A stretch of 64,000 bases of DNA from Phyllostachys edulis. Taxonomy: Eukaryota > Streptophyta > Magnoliopsida > Poales > Poaceae. Shown here one piece after another: positions 22,081-33,583 of this stretch. Made by a program: the position numbers and the translations under genes. The stretch's first letter is position 1. Each line of letters begins with the position of its first letter. The stretch is from contig CM070551.1 of the NCBI GenBank assembly GCA_036346405.1, forward strand, positions 59,972,488 to 60,036,487, given 5' to 3'. The notes beneath the pieces were generated by a model that was not told the origin of the DNA, did not search any database, and saw only the letters and a program-made list of their open reading frames with translations.

Positions 22081-22927
22081 CCATTATAAGTTAATAGAGT
22101 ATTATGGTGATTAATGACAAATCTATATATGAGACTAACACTTTTATTATATACCTATTGTGTAGTCTTATTTGGATGAAAAGGTGAAAATCATGGAGGT
22201 ATGCACTCGACATCATATTCTTATATCTTTTTGCATTCCTTGGATCCAAAATATAGGTTGAACTACACTAAAAGTTTAACTTGAATATGTGCATATGTTT
22301 TTATTACACATTCATGTATGCACACATTTAGAGGGAGTTCACTCTATGTTTTGTGGTTTCATTAGTATTGATCCATATTTTTATTTATCCACATATATTG
22401 GGAATCTCTACTTTGAAACATATCCTTTGAGTATATAAAACTTGTATAGTTCATATATACTCATATTGCTTTATATCCAATTATTTGCAATTATGTTATG
22501 AGACTAATGTGTGTGCTAAGATGTTTTAGAAGCTTAGTGCCGGATTATGGATGACAACATGGGTATGGCAATGCAAAGACAATAGAGGGATTATGGCTAG
22601 TAGCTTGAGGATTTATTATGTGCCATCTTGATCAACTAAGAGTCATGCTGTCTTGAATATCTTCTAAAAAAGTTTAGTGAAATTGGTATGACCACATTTG
22701 TTGAGCGGTAGTACCGTAGTGCGGTAGTACCGAAATCTATATGGCGATACATTTATCCCAGAGAGCTTGTTTTTGGGTATTTTCCTCCTTTGGAAATCGG
22801 TAGTACCGATTGAGTAAGCAGACTACCGTCGTCTTGATAGTACAGACCTTGTGAGTCTTGGTAGTACCAAGACCGACGATAAGCATTTAATGCAGGTATA
22901 TTTTGGTAATTAATGACAATCACATTG

Positions 22928-25900
22928 TTTTTTTTAGGAAACGGCAAAGCTTGCCGCTGTTGCATTAAAGAGAACAGAAAGTCAGATACAAAAAAAAAGC
23001 AAGGGAAACAAAACGCAAAGAGAAAAACAAAAAAAAGCCCCCAAAACCGATATTGCTTTCTTCTTCCTGGTGGTTGCCCCTCTCACGTCGGTCCTCCAAC
23101 GCGGGTATCCTCCTCACCTTACAGATATATTTGAAGCTTGGTCGCCCCGCTTAGCCTCCATGCCCACGCTTCTTCTTTGATGATCGACAGTAACCCCGTT
23201 GGCACCTGCTTGAGATGCTGGAAAATTCGTCTATTTCTTTCTTTCCAAATGTGCCACAAAATAAGAACAACTAGCGAAGCTTGGCCTTTTTGCAGTCCCC
23301 CCAATGAAAGATATCAGTCCACAAGTCAACCATCTTTAGTCGAGTTTCCCATTGTGAGGGATTTATATTATCTCGCCGCACCCAGGTAGCCACTAAGGAC
23401 CAGATATGTCTGGCAAAAGAACACTCCACAAGCAGATGCATGGCCGTTTCCGGGTTGTTTGTGCATAGTGGACACCAATGACCATTTTGCATATGGCAGC
23501 GAGATAGGACATCTGCTGTCGGTAGCCGGTGCTGTACTAGAATCCATGCGAAAATTTTGCACTTTTGTGGCGCCCAAATGTTCCAAAACAGTTTTTGAAA
23601 GAGAGCCTCCAACGCTCCCACAAACTGTGCCTCATAAGCCGACTTGGTCGAGTAGCTGCCTGAGGTTGTCCACTTTCAGGTGATGTCATCTAGCACATTA
23701 TGAGATAGCGTGACGTGAGAAATCATGGTATAAATTTTGACAAAATCCTACAGCAAGTGCATGGTAATTCTTTTCCTCAGGTTGGCTATCCATTTATTTC
23801 CGTGCATTGCCTCCCGTACTGTATAGTTTTTTCTTACAGTGATACGAAATAATCACGGGGCCAATTCTTTTAGTGATCTTACACCAAGCCACTTGTCTTT
23901 CCAGAAGTTTGCTTTTTCCCCGTTTCCGATGCTTATCGTCGTGGATGCTCGAAATAAGGCATGATCTATCTCTGATATCAGCAACGACATACCATTCCAT
24001 TGCTTTTCCATCGTTTTCCATTGATACCAGATCAATCGAAGGAGCAGCGTGCGGCTAAAAGGATCTAGACCCAAAACCCCTAGCTCGCCGAACTTTTTTT
24101 GGACGCACACTGTGCTCCAATTCACCCAGCACTTCCCTCCAGTGCAGTGGTCATCTTCGGCCCAAAACCAAGCTCTTCGACACCTATCTATCTGCTTTAT
24201 CACCCAGACAGGAAGAGCTGTGATGACCACATTTAGCACCACTAGACTCCCTGCACGGGATATCATGTTCCTTTTTATAACCGCTCAATATAGCTTCTAC
24301 CTTGTCCAGCAGAGGTTGGAACAGTGCTTTTCCGGGTTTACGGCGGGAGAGTGGCAATCCAACATAGTTGCATGGCAGTTGCATCCGAGTAGCCGGGAAG
24401 TTTTGCACTACTCCATCTAGGTCTAGCGATTGACACTAGATTGATATTACAACACTTTTGAAGATGTTTATTGTAAGCCCCATTACCTCTCCAAATACCC
24501 GCAAGATCTCTTTGAGGTTATCGACATCCTCCTTGGTTGGCGATAGGAAGATCATTGCATCATCAGCATACATAGACAATCTTGCCTTCTTTAATCTTCC
24601 ACTTAGTGGTAATAGCCATCCATGTCGAGAATACAGTTTAGAGCATCAATTGCGAGGATAAATAGGTAGGGAGAGAGGCAGTACCCTTGCCGTACACCAC
24701 ACTGATATCTTATGTTTGTTCCCTGAATGCCATTCAGTACAATCCTCGAAGTTGCTATGCCCAGCAGCATCGCAATCCAAGCCCTCCATCGACTGCCGAA
24801 ACCCCTGTGTTGCAGCATGTCTAGCATATATGGCCATGAGATGGAGTCGAAAGCCTTGACAATGTCCAGTTTTAGTAGGAGCACTGGTGTCCTGGACCGG
24901 TGGTAGCTCTAGGCAATATTTTGTACATAAAGGAAGTTGTCCTGTATAGTCCACTTTTACGAACACACTTTGACTTGCAGAGATCAGATCATCCATGTAC
25001 TTTGAGAGCCTGAGGGAGAGTAGCTTCGAGAGAATCTTTGATATGCTGTGAATCAGACTGATCGGCCTAAAGTCCGAGATCTCAATTGCTTGGTCCTTCT
25101 TTGGCAGGAGTATTATGTTTCCCGCGTGGGTTTTCTTCAAATGTGAGCTATTTAGGATGTACACTTTGTGGAATACACTTTGCAAGGCCTCCTTTATGAT
25201 TGCCCAACTTGCTGTGAAAAAACAACCAGTGTACCCATCCAGACCAGGAGCTCTGTCCGCTGGCATTTTGAAGATGGCTGCCTTGATCTCCTGCTCTGTG
25301 AAGGGTAGTTCCAGCTCGGTTGAGGCACTGACCTGTAGCAAGTTTAGTCCAAGAAGCCCCTAGGGAAAGGTATAAGTTGCCGGTTTTGCAATGCCTAAGA
25401 TCGTGGTGTATCGCTTGGCCAACGCTTCCTCCTTTTCCGAATGTAGTATGAATGTGCTACCTTGGTGCTTCAAGGTATGTATTAGCTTCCTCCTTATTCT
25501 TGAATTAGCTTTGTAATGGAAAAATCTTGTGTTTGCATCTCCTAACTGTAACCAGTTTAGCCTAGAGCATTGTTTCCATTTCATTCTCTGAATGGCCGCT
25601 AATCCCAGTATTCTGAGCTTGAGTGTTGCGCGCAGTTCATGTTCTGCCTGAGAGAGCTAATCCTAGTATTTTGAGCTTGAGTGTTGCACGCAGTTCATGT
25701 TCTGCCTGAGAGAGTTGACGCTGTTCTTGCGCTTTGTCAAACCAAAAGACCACCTCAAGAGCTATATGTGTTTGAGTTTTATAATCACCAATTTGTGATC
25801 TACTCCATGCTCTTAGGACCCTGGCCGTTTTTTTTTTTGCATTTGGGCTAATAACCTCTTTGTTGGGTCAACCTCGTGGATCGACTAGGACCAAGCCTCC

Positions 25901-26602
25901 TAGACCACCTCATGGTACCCTGACATTAGCGGCCAGTGGTTTTCAAAAGAAAATCTTCTGGGTGGTCTAATTCGCTCTTCCCCTAAGATCAGCAAATGAC
26001 AATGATATGAGATTGAGGATGAGAGCGATCGCAATATGCAATCTGAGTATGCTAAATCCCATTGTAGATTACAAAATGCTTTGTCAATCCGTTCCAGAGT
26101 AGGATTATGTTAGCCATTGGACCAGGTGAATCTGCGAACTTGGAGGCGAATCTCTTTTAACTCACAATGATTGATTGCCGCTCTAAACCGCCCCATGAGC
26201 CTTCGTTTCATATTCGAATTATTATTATCAGAGGCTCAATAAATAAGATTGAAATCCCCAATTAGCAGCCACAGGCCGTCCATCCCACTGTGAATATGCT
26301 TAATCTCCTTAATGAAGTCTTGCTTTTGCTGGTCCTCATGCAGGCCATAGACTACGGTAAGGAACCAAGGATGAGACCCATCATGCGGGTTTACCCTCAT
26401 TGTGATGGATTTACTAGGAATGAATGAATTATCCATTTGCATCAGTGATTGGTCCTAACAGACCATTATACCCCCTCTGGTTTCGTTAGACAATTTATAT
26501 AGCATGCCCTGGAGCCTTCCTCCTGCAATCTCAGTGGCTAGGTTGGGTGTGACCACAACAAGTTTGGTTTCCTGCAGGCAAAGAATAGAGCACGTTGTGT
26601 CC
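22928..26602 (-). mobile_element. LINE (L1-type), 5'-truncated, minus strand
   Basis: Its 3' end at 22928 begins with a T run (poly(A) on the minus strand) after GCAAAGC-type plant LINE 3' UTR sequence. A 13-bp target duplication GACA(A/T)TCACATTG flanks it at 22915-22927 and 26603-26615. The body encodes endonuclease, reverse transcriptase and a zinc-binding C-terminus in that order. It starts inside the endonuclease, so ORF1 and the 5' UTR are missing. Confidence 0.88.
23119..26602 (-). pseudogene. LINE ORF2 remnant: endonuclease, reverse transcriptase, zf-RVT
   Basis: The minus strand shows LCLQETK (about 26580) and GLWLLIGDFNLIY (26442-26236) of the apurinic-type endonuclease. 25341-24646 carries PADRAPGLDGYTGCFF, KKDQAIEISDFRPISLI, and then GVRQGYCLSPYLFI in the next frame, all reverse transcriptase motifs. 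23621-23271 has APQKCKIFAWILVQHRLPT and CPLCTNNPETAMHLLVEC, the zf-RVT zinc-binding domain. Frameshifts and stops separate all blocks. A 60-bp direct duplication (25590-25715) lies between endonuclease and reverse transcriptase. Confidence 0.88.
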
Positions 26603-28499
26603 GACATTCACATTGTGGGACCAACATTTTCCATGAGTTGGGTAAATAGGTTATGTTCTATAATGATGGAGGTTTTGGATGGTATCATGAGTCGATCGTC
26701 ATCAAGTCAAGGTTCAAAAAGAGGATACGTCATGTGTTGATGTATATCAAGATCTCGAAGAGGAGATGATCATGAGTTGATCATCAAGTTAAGAGAAGAC
26801 CCATCATGTGTTGATGGAGGGCACGTGAAGGATGCATCATGGGTTGATGCATATCAAGACAATGACCTGGACTTGAAGTGAAGATGTGCGTCATCAAGCT
26901 TCAAGAGGATGCTCAAGGCAAATATATAACTAGCTAGGGATAAGGATGTGTTCCTAGTCTTTTACCGGTCTTGGTGTTTGGATGAAAGACCGGATTGCTA
27001 GTATAGGATTGCCGTACTATTAAGAGGTGTCTTATCTAGTAGCTCGAGTCTCATCATGTGTTGATAGCTCAATCCCGCTTGCTCTAGCTCTCCATGGCAT
27101 GATGTTATTATTTGTGAATGTGTTTTGCAAATAGCTGAGGCCCATGCATCTAATCCTTGTAGCATGTGACTATACTTTGCAAATGTGTTTCGCAAATGGT
27201 TGAAGTTCATGTACCTACTCCTTGTGGCATGATCTAAGTTTGTAAATGTGTTTTGCAAATTGTTGGGATTCATGTATTTTCCCTTTTGGTATGGTCTAAG
27301 ATTGCTTGTTGTTATTTCCTTGGACTTAGACCATGGTAGTGACTCTTTGGAGTTCTTGTGATTTATGCATTGATCTAATGTGGTTGTGATCATGCAAACA
27401 GGTGGGTTGTGTAGCCCTCTGAATAATATTTTCATAGAGTCCAAGATCACTTAATTCTGACATCGGAGTTAAAAGTTCTATTTTTTTTTTCCGAGTGTCG
27501 TCTGTGCTGAAAATTGACTGCGGTAGTACCACCCTTAGATGTGGTACTACCACCGAGCGGTAGTATCGGCCCCTGTGAGTACGGTAGTACCACACTAACA
27601 CTTTAACGGTTAGTTTTTGAGCATTTAATGCACCCATTCCGACCGTTGAACAGTGATTCCGGTAGTACCGGGTTTGTACAGCGGTACTACCGGAAATACT
27701 AATTTTTGGGGATTTCTGCTCCCAATGGCTAGTTTTTGTGGTGGGGGCTATAAATACCACCTTGGCTGATTGAGAGACAATCTCTTGGCATCTCATTTCA
27801 TTCTATTGAGCTAGTGTGAGCTTCCTCTCTCAATTGTATATGTGTTGCACCTTGTGAGTAAGGAGAGAGGTCTCTAGTTGCATGTGTTGCATCTAGAGGT
27901 AGATTTCGTATCCACTTGAGCTTGTGCATTCGTTGCACGTGGTGAGAGTTAAGCAAGGGTCTTGACTTATTACTTTTGGTGTTTGCCGACACTCGGACGG
28001 CGTGGAGGCAACGTGGTCTGGTGATCTTCTCAAGAAGCTTGTGAGAAGGCTAAGCGTGTTGTGAGTGGTTTGGTGTTCGCCATCTCTGGAGTGAAGGAAG
28101 AGCAACCCTGAGTGGATCGAGGTGTTGGTTCAAGTTGTGAGTCGGTCCAATTCGTTTGGGCTTACCTCGGAGGTGTTGGCTTAATTCATGGAGCCGGTCC
28201 AATTCGTTTGGGTTTACCTCAACGTGGATTAGGGGAGATCGGTAAGTCTCCGAACACCACGGTAAAACATCCTTGTATCATTGTGGTTTGCTCTCTTGTG
28301 ATTTACTTTGTGCAATTTACATTCCTAGAATTAAATTGCTTACATGTATTTGTATGTTTGCTATCACTGTCATTTAGTCAAGACTGCATAAAACCAAATT
28401 GATTTACAATTCCACATAAAACTCAGTTTTAGCCTTAGAGTTTTTTTTTATAAATGACTATTTACCCCCCCCCCCTCTAGTTGGCCTCCTCGATTTTAC

Positions 28500-30184
28500 A
28501 CCCATCTGAACTGACCAAGGGTACATGAGGCAATGGGACTGCATGCTCTCCCAGATATTTCTTCAACGGACTCACATGAACACTGGATGAATCTCAGTTG
28601 TGTCTGGTAACATAGTTTATAAGCTCCGTTCCCAATTCTCTGAAGCACCTTAAAAGTTCCATAATACTTTGATCTTAGTTTGAGGGATCCTCTCAACCCA
28701 AAAGCATTTTGTCTGTAGGGTTGTAGTTTGAGATATATCATATCCCTCACCTGAAATTGTCTCTCAGACCTCAATTTTTCAGCAACTCAGACCTCAATTT
28801 TTTAGCAAAGTATTTGCTTCTTGCTTGAGCTTCCTGTAGATTTCCTTTGATCTTGTTCATCATTCTTTCCTTTTCTTCCACATTAGTCCTAGAGACAAGT
28901 TACAAGGTACTGAAGTCTCACAAATCTGAGGAGGTGCATACCCATGTAGTGCCTAGAAAGGAGCGGTTTTCAGGGAGGTGTGGTAGGAAGTGTTGTACCA
29001 CCATTCAGCTGTAGGTAACCAAGTATATCACTCCTTTGGCTCTTGAAAAAACCATACTCCTGAGATAAGGTTCAAGACATTGATTAACTCGTTCTATTTG
29101 ACCGTCAGTTTGAGGATGGTATGTAGTACTAAACCTCAATGAGACCTTTAGAGTGTTGAATATCTCCTAGAACAGATTACTTGTGAATATCATGTCTCTG
29201 TCAGTGATGATAACAGTGGGCATACCATGTAGTTTGCGGATGTTGTACATGAATAACTACACTACTTGTTGTACTGTGTAAGGATGAGAAAGGCCAATGA
29301 AATGGGCATATTTGGTCAACCTATCAACCACCACCAGTATTACATCTTTGCCATTGGATTTGTGCAATCCTTCTATGAAATCTATGGATATATGAGACCA
29401 AGCCAGATCAGGAATCTCCTAGGGGGTCTACCAATCCAGGAGAATGTACATTCTCATATTTACTTACTTGGCAGACAGGGCACTCAGATACCCAACCTCT
29501 CTATTGGTCTCTTCAGTTTATGCCAATAGAAAAGCCTTTTCACCCTTTGGTATGTAGCTCTCCTCCAATACCAGAAGCATAGAGGTTCACCAATAACTTC
29601 TGTCTCACCTCCCCTATTTCCCCCACATACAATCTTCCTTTGTATCTAATGAGGCCCTCTGAAATAGTATAACCCTGGTCTTGATTTCTACTAGAATGAA
29701 CTCTCTCTAGTATCTTGGGAAGTCCTGGGTCATCAATGTAACTCCCTTTTACCTCTTCTATCCATTCAGGAATCATTATAATAATAGGTGCACACAACCT
29801 AGCCTTGTTTTCTTCTACCACATCTCTTCTGGATAAAGCATCGGTCACTAGGTTTTCCTTTCCTTTCTTATACTCGATTTGGTAATCAAACTCCAACAAT
29901 TTCAGTAGTAACTTGTGTAGTCATTCCCTTTGTCAGCCTCTAAGTGGCCATATATTTTAAACTCTGTTGGTTAGTCTTGATTATCAGTGGATTCCCTATT
30001 AGATAATTCCTCCACTTCTTCAGTGCCTCATTGAAATACATCCTTCTTTAACATGTCATGCAAAGGCCTACAAATCTTCCCATAATCTTTGAGAAAGTGT
30101 ATGTAGTATTCTGCCAACCATAAGAAGCTTCTCAATTTGGAAATGCTAGTCGGTTGTGGCCAATTGATAATGTCTGAAATTTTA
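28500..30184 (-). pseudogene. Chromovirus reverse transcriptase-RNase H-integrase remnant
   Basis: Near 30190-30060 the minus strand encodes SISKLRSFLWLAEYYIHFLKDYGK of the Ty3/Gypsy thumb region. 29899-29540 has YQIEYKKGKENLVTDALSRR, the classic RNase H to integrase junction. 28774-28500 has VRDMIYLKLQPYRQ, the integrase C-terminal GPY/F-like region. Frameshifts lie between. It continues in frame into the chromodomain at 22080 once the SIRE-like LTR is removed. Confidence 0.85.
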
Positions 30185-30336
30185 CTTGGGGGATCTGGAT
30201 TAGCCGATTAGGGGGCTGCGGCATAGCATAATAATAGTAGCACATGGTCACTTGAGTATAGATTGCATGAGTTTTTATGTGGGCTCGCCGCCTACCGCTT
30301 CGCCTCCCACGGAGGAATCTCATAAGCTGTCACATG

Positions 30337-30466
30337 TGTTATGAATAGCACTTGTATTCAATATGAGGCCAATGAGCCAGTATATATACACAAAGTACAT
30401 GTGGTGAATATGCAAATAACCCCTCATAACAATGGGGAATAACACACTATACATATATCTCTAACA
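30337..30466 (-). repeat. 3' LTR of the short Copia
   Basis: 130 bp, TGTTATGAAT...CTCTAACA. About eight substitutions separate it from the other LTR (near 6%), all without length change. Confidence 0.93.
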
Positions 30467-30478
30467 CCCCCCTCAAAC

Positions 30479-32408
30479 TCATGGTGGATCAATAACACTA
30501 AGTTTGGAAAGGTAGAAGCCGTGCTGTGCTCGAGTCTGGGCCTTCGTGAAGAAATCCGCTATCTGAAGCTCTGAAGGCACATACTGAAGAGCAATCACCT
30601 GATCGTGCACACAAGACCTCATGAAGGAAGCATCAACACCAATATACTTGGTGAGCTCATGCTTCACAGGATCACGGGCAATACTGATAGCACCTGTACT
30701 GTCTAACAAGAGAGGAGTCGGTGTAGTGATAGAAACACCAAAATCCTCAAGTAACCACCGTAGCCAAGTAATCTCTCTTGTCAAAGAGAGCCATAGCGCG
30801 CAACTCGACCTCTGCGCTCGAGCGGGACACTGCGATCTGTTTCTTCGTCTTCGAGCAATGAGAGAACCACCAAGAAAAACACAAGAAGCGAGATAGACCG
30901 CGATCGGAGGATCGCCGCCCAAGTAGCATCCGAATAAGCCTGAAGCTGGAGCGTGGAAAGAAGAGACGGCGAGAGATAGTCCCACGAAGGTATCGCAGAA
31001 CTCGAAGAAGGTGGCTGTAGTGGACCTGAGTGGGAGCTGAAACGAACTGACTCAGAACATGAACCGGATAAGTGATATCCGGACGAGTAGCAGCAAGGTA
31101 GACAAGGCTCCCAACAAGATGACGATAGCGAGTCGGATCAGAAAGAAGCTCGCCATCAGAGAGTCGAAGGTGAACATTGAGCTCCATGGGAGTCTCAACA
31201 GTACGTTGATCAGTGAGAGAGGCACGATTAAGAAGATCCTGAATATACTTCTCTTAGGACATAAAGAAACCATCTGGAGTGGAAGTAACCTCAATCCCAA
31301 GGAAGTAGCGAAAAGGACTAAGATCCGACATAAAGAACTGCTCACTAAGACGAGCCTTGACAAAGGCAATGTACTCAGAATCATCTCCCGTAATGATCAT
31401 ATTATCAACATACAGAAGAAGAAGAGTCCGACCACGAGACGAAGTGTGGACAAAGAGCGCAAGATCATGATCACTAGTGAAAAACTAGCGGCGAAGGACC
31501 ACGAGAGAGAAACGCTCAAACCAAGCACGAGGGGCTTACTTAAGGCCATAGAGAGAGCGACGAAGGCGACAGACCATGCCCTCAGGAACAGAATACCCAA
31601 GTGGTGGATGCATGTAGACCTCCTCACGCAACTCGCCATTAAGAAAGGCATTCTTGACATCAAGCTGAGAAACAGACCAGTGGCGAACAGATGCCACCGA
31701 AAGAAGAGTACGGACAGTGGTCATGTGGGCCACAGGAGCAAAAGTCTCGTCGTAGTCACGACCATGCTCCTGCTGGAAGCCACGAGCAACCAGACGCGCC
31801 TTATAGCGCTCAAGAGAGCCATCAGAGCGAGTCTTAATCTTATAGACCCACTTACACGTGATGGGATGAGAGTGAGACGGAAAGGGAACAAGATCCCAAG
31901 TGCCAGTACACTCGAGGGCAGCAATCTCCTCGGACGAAGAAGGTCTCGGGCGAGTGGAGCAGCCGGCGGCGGTTCCGGCGGCGACGGCCCCCGGTGACGA
32001 CGGCAAGCAGAGAGCGGCTCGGCGACGACGTCGAGGAAGACTCAGGCATCGCAGCTCGCACGGGATTTCCTCGGGTGAGTCGAGGCCGCATGGACCAGCG
32101 TCGCGATGCCGGCGGATCCGAGAGGCGGCGACGGCCCCTGGTGGCGACGGCAAGCAGAGAGCGGCTCGACGACGACGTCGAGGAAGACTCAGGCGTCGCA
32201 GCTTTCCTTGGGGAAGCGACGGGGCGCCGATCTGGCGACAGCGGAAGAGAGCGCGGCCACGCGCGAAGAAAAGATCGGGAGGCGACCTCACGACGAAGCA
32301 ACCATGAGCGACTTCAGAGGCGGTGCGGTCACGGGTGAGTCGAGGCCGTGCGGACCAGCGTCGCGATGCCGACGGATCCGAGAGGCGGCGGCGGAGGCGG
32401 GGTGACAA
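30479..32408 (-). pseudogene. Copia reverse transcriptase and RNase H fused to leader
   Basis: A 290-codon open frame from 32408 starts with arginine/serine-rich leader translation. It then enters reverse transcriptase at LECTGTWDLVPFP, followed by YKARLVARGFQQE, DYDETFAPVAH and LDVKNAFLNGEL. Later motifs follow: LYVDN (about 31420), RHLVGSLVYLA (31115) and the RNase H end (DFFTKAQTR). In-frame stops after LYGLK, VLRR and FFMS replace expected Gln codons (TAA/TAG for CAA/CAG), consistent with C-to-T change at methylated sites. The integrase, protease and gag regions are absent. Confidence 0.88.
31975..32400. repeat. GC-rich direct repeats in the short Copia leader
   Basis: Two copies (about 31980-32080 and 32135-32210) of a segment holding GGCAAGCAGAGAGCGGCTCG then GACGACGTCGAGGAAGACTC. 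Two copies (32075-32130 and 32336-32395) of GAGTCGAGGCCG...CGGATCCGAGAGGCGGC. The repeats lie where the leader meets the reverse transcriptase coding. Confidence 0.8.
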
Positions 32409-32437
32409 GCGAAGTGACGAAAAAAAACCCTAGGTAC

Positions 32438-32449
32438 GCTCTGATACCA
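32438..32449 (-). promoter_or_regulatory. Primer-binding site of the short Copia
   Basis: TGGTATCAGAGC on the minus strand directly after the 5' LTR (32450-32579): exact complement to the 3' end of initiator-Met tRNA. Confidence 0.9.
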
Positions 32450-32579
32450 TGTAATGAATAACGCTTGTATTCAATATGAGGTCAATGGGTCAGTATATAT
32501 ACACAAAGTACAAGTGGTGAATATGCAAATAACCCCTCGTAACAATGGGGAATAACACACTATACATATATCTCTAACA
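32450..32579 (-). repeat. 5' LTR of the short Copia
   Basis: 130 bp, TGTAATGAAT...CTCTAACA, aligned base for base with 30337-30466. Contains GTATATATAC, a possible TATA region. Confidence 0.93.
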
Positions 32580-32954
32580 ACATGTACGTATACGGTATAT
32601 ACAGTATCATGTATAATGTATGCTGCGTATGTGTACAGATGTTGCATACATTATACAGTAAGTGTAAACACTTACACATCTGCTACGTAATAGCGCGGAG
32701 ATTATCTCCAGGAAGGCTTTTTTTTTTGAGAAAATGTTTTTTTAGCTTCACGTGTTAATTTAGTTTCATATTCACAACTATAAATATCGATTTCCCTAAA
32801 TTTTTTTTATAAATATCACTTTCTAGTTTCACGTATTAACACGTCTGAGAGCAATTGTGTATGCTGGTTTTTTTTCATACACTTCAAAGAACATGAGCTT
32901 GGGAAACTCGACTGAACTTGTCTCAACTAACTATCAACAGTAATCTAATTTCAA

Positions 32955-33135
32955 TGAAATCTTAGGGCATGTTTGAAACACAAATGTACAGATTTTAACG
33001 TCATACGCAGCGGGAATATTCTCGCATTGCAAACATGTACAGATTTTAACGTCAGTCAAAGAAAACTTAGGGCATGTTTGAAACACAAAAGCTTCATGGG
33101 AAGTTAAACAACAGGAATATTCTCGCTTTGCAAAC
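32955..33135. repeat. Local direct duplication
   Basis: CTTAGGGCATGTTTGAAACACAAA occurs at 32962 and 33068, GGAATATTCTCGC(A/T)TTGCAAACATG at 33011 and 33113, and ACAGATTTTAACGTCA at 32988 and 33039. This looks like overlapping duplications of about 100 and 50 bp in non-coding DNA. Confidence 0.7.
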
Positions 33136-33249
33136 ATGACTTTAGCTTATCACGCAACAGTCTATGACTAACCATGCAAGTATCATGTGTGATATCTGGT
33201 CTGGCATTTAGAGTGGCTTTTTGACCAGCCCTCTGACGGCGGTAATGTA

Positions 33250-33510
33250 CTTGGGTTGCTCTCAAATACGATAATGGCCTTTAAGTTTCTTGAGCATGGA
33301 CTCTCCATCAAATGCAGATGGCGTAGCATACTCTGTGTAGAAAAGCCACTCCAGGGCCTGCCAATGGTGAATTGCAAAAAAATACAATGACTCCACTATA
33401 CTTTGCAACTTTACGTAAATTGTAATCAAGCAACCTAATTACTCTGTTAGCACGAAAAACATGTGCATCTAAAATTTTAAGAAGTAGACACATAAAGAGG
33501 CATAATGTAA

Positions 33511-33583
<73 letters not shown>

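Larger units (their letters stand above)
22081..28499. repeat. SIRE/Maximus-like LTR, solo (split by a LINE)
   Basis: About 2.73 kb once the LINE is removed. Flanked by ACCCG (22076-22080) and ACCCA (28500-28504); the duplicated junction at 59351 keeps ACCCG. The right end has the C-rich CCCCCTCTAGTTGGCCTCCTCGAT tail seen on SIRE-type Copia LTRs. A TATA box (GGCTATAAATACC) lies near 27750. The interior holds GGTAGTACC palindromes (22705-22870, 27525-27695), CATCATGTGTTGATG-type repeats (26700-26930) and a 52-bp tandem unit (28139-28232). No internal coding region follows, so it is read as a solo LTR; the left terminus is decayed. Confidence 0.65.
20594..30184 (-). mobile_element. Truncated Ty3/Gypsy chromovirus (minus strand) with nested insertions
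   Basis: The element can be followed leftward along the minus strand: reverse transcriptase end (to 30184), RNase H/integrase (29899-29540), integrase C-terminus (28774-28500), chromodomain (22080-21894), polypurine-like tract, then LTR (21864-20594). The coding join across the SIRE-like LTR restores an uninterrupted frame (codons for Asn-Gly then Ser-Arg-Phe). The 5' half is missing beyond 30184. Its left insertion point follows CTCCTTTTC, whose uninterrupted counterpart is at 38385-38394. Confidence 0.85.
30337..32579 (-). mobile_element. Short, internally deleted Copia with intact ends
   Basis: 2243 bp. 130-bp LTRs at 30337-30466 and 32450-32579 with TG...CA ends, target duplication ACATG at 30332-30336 and 32580-32584, a canonical primer site beside the right LTR and a purine tract (TTTGAGGGGGG on the minus strand) beside the left one. 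gag, protease and integrase are missing; leader sequence runs directly into reverse transcriptase. Confidence 0.95.

Noticed and set aside
31059..31997. 312-codon plus-strand open frame
   Set aside because: Antisense to the Copia reverse transcriptase, lysine/arginine-rich and without a recognisable domain.
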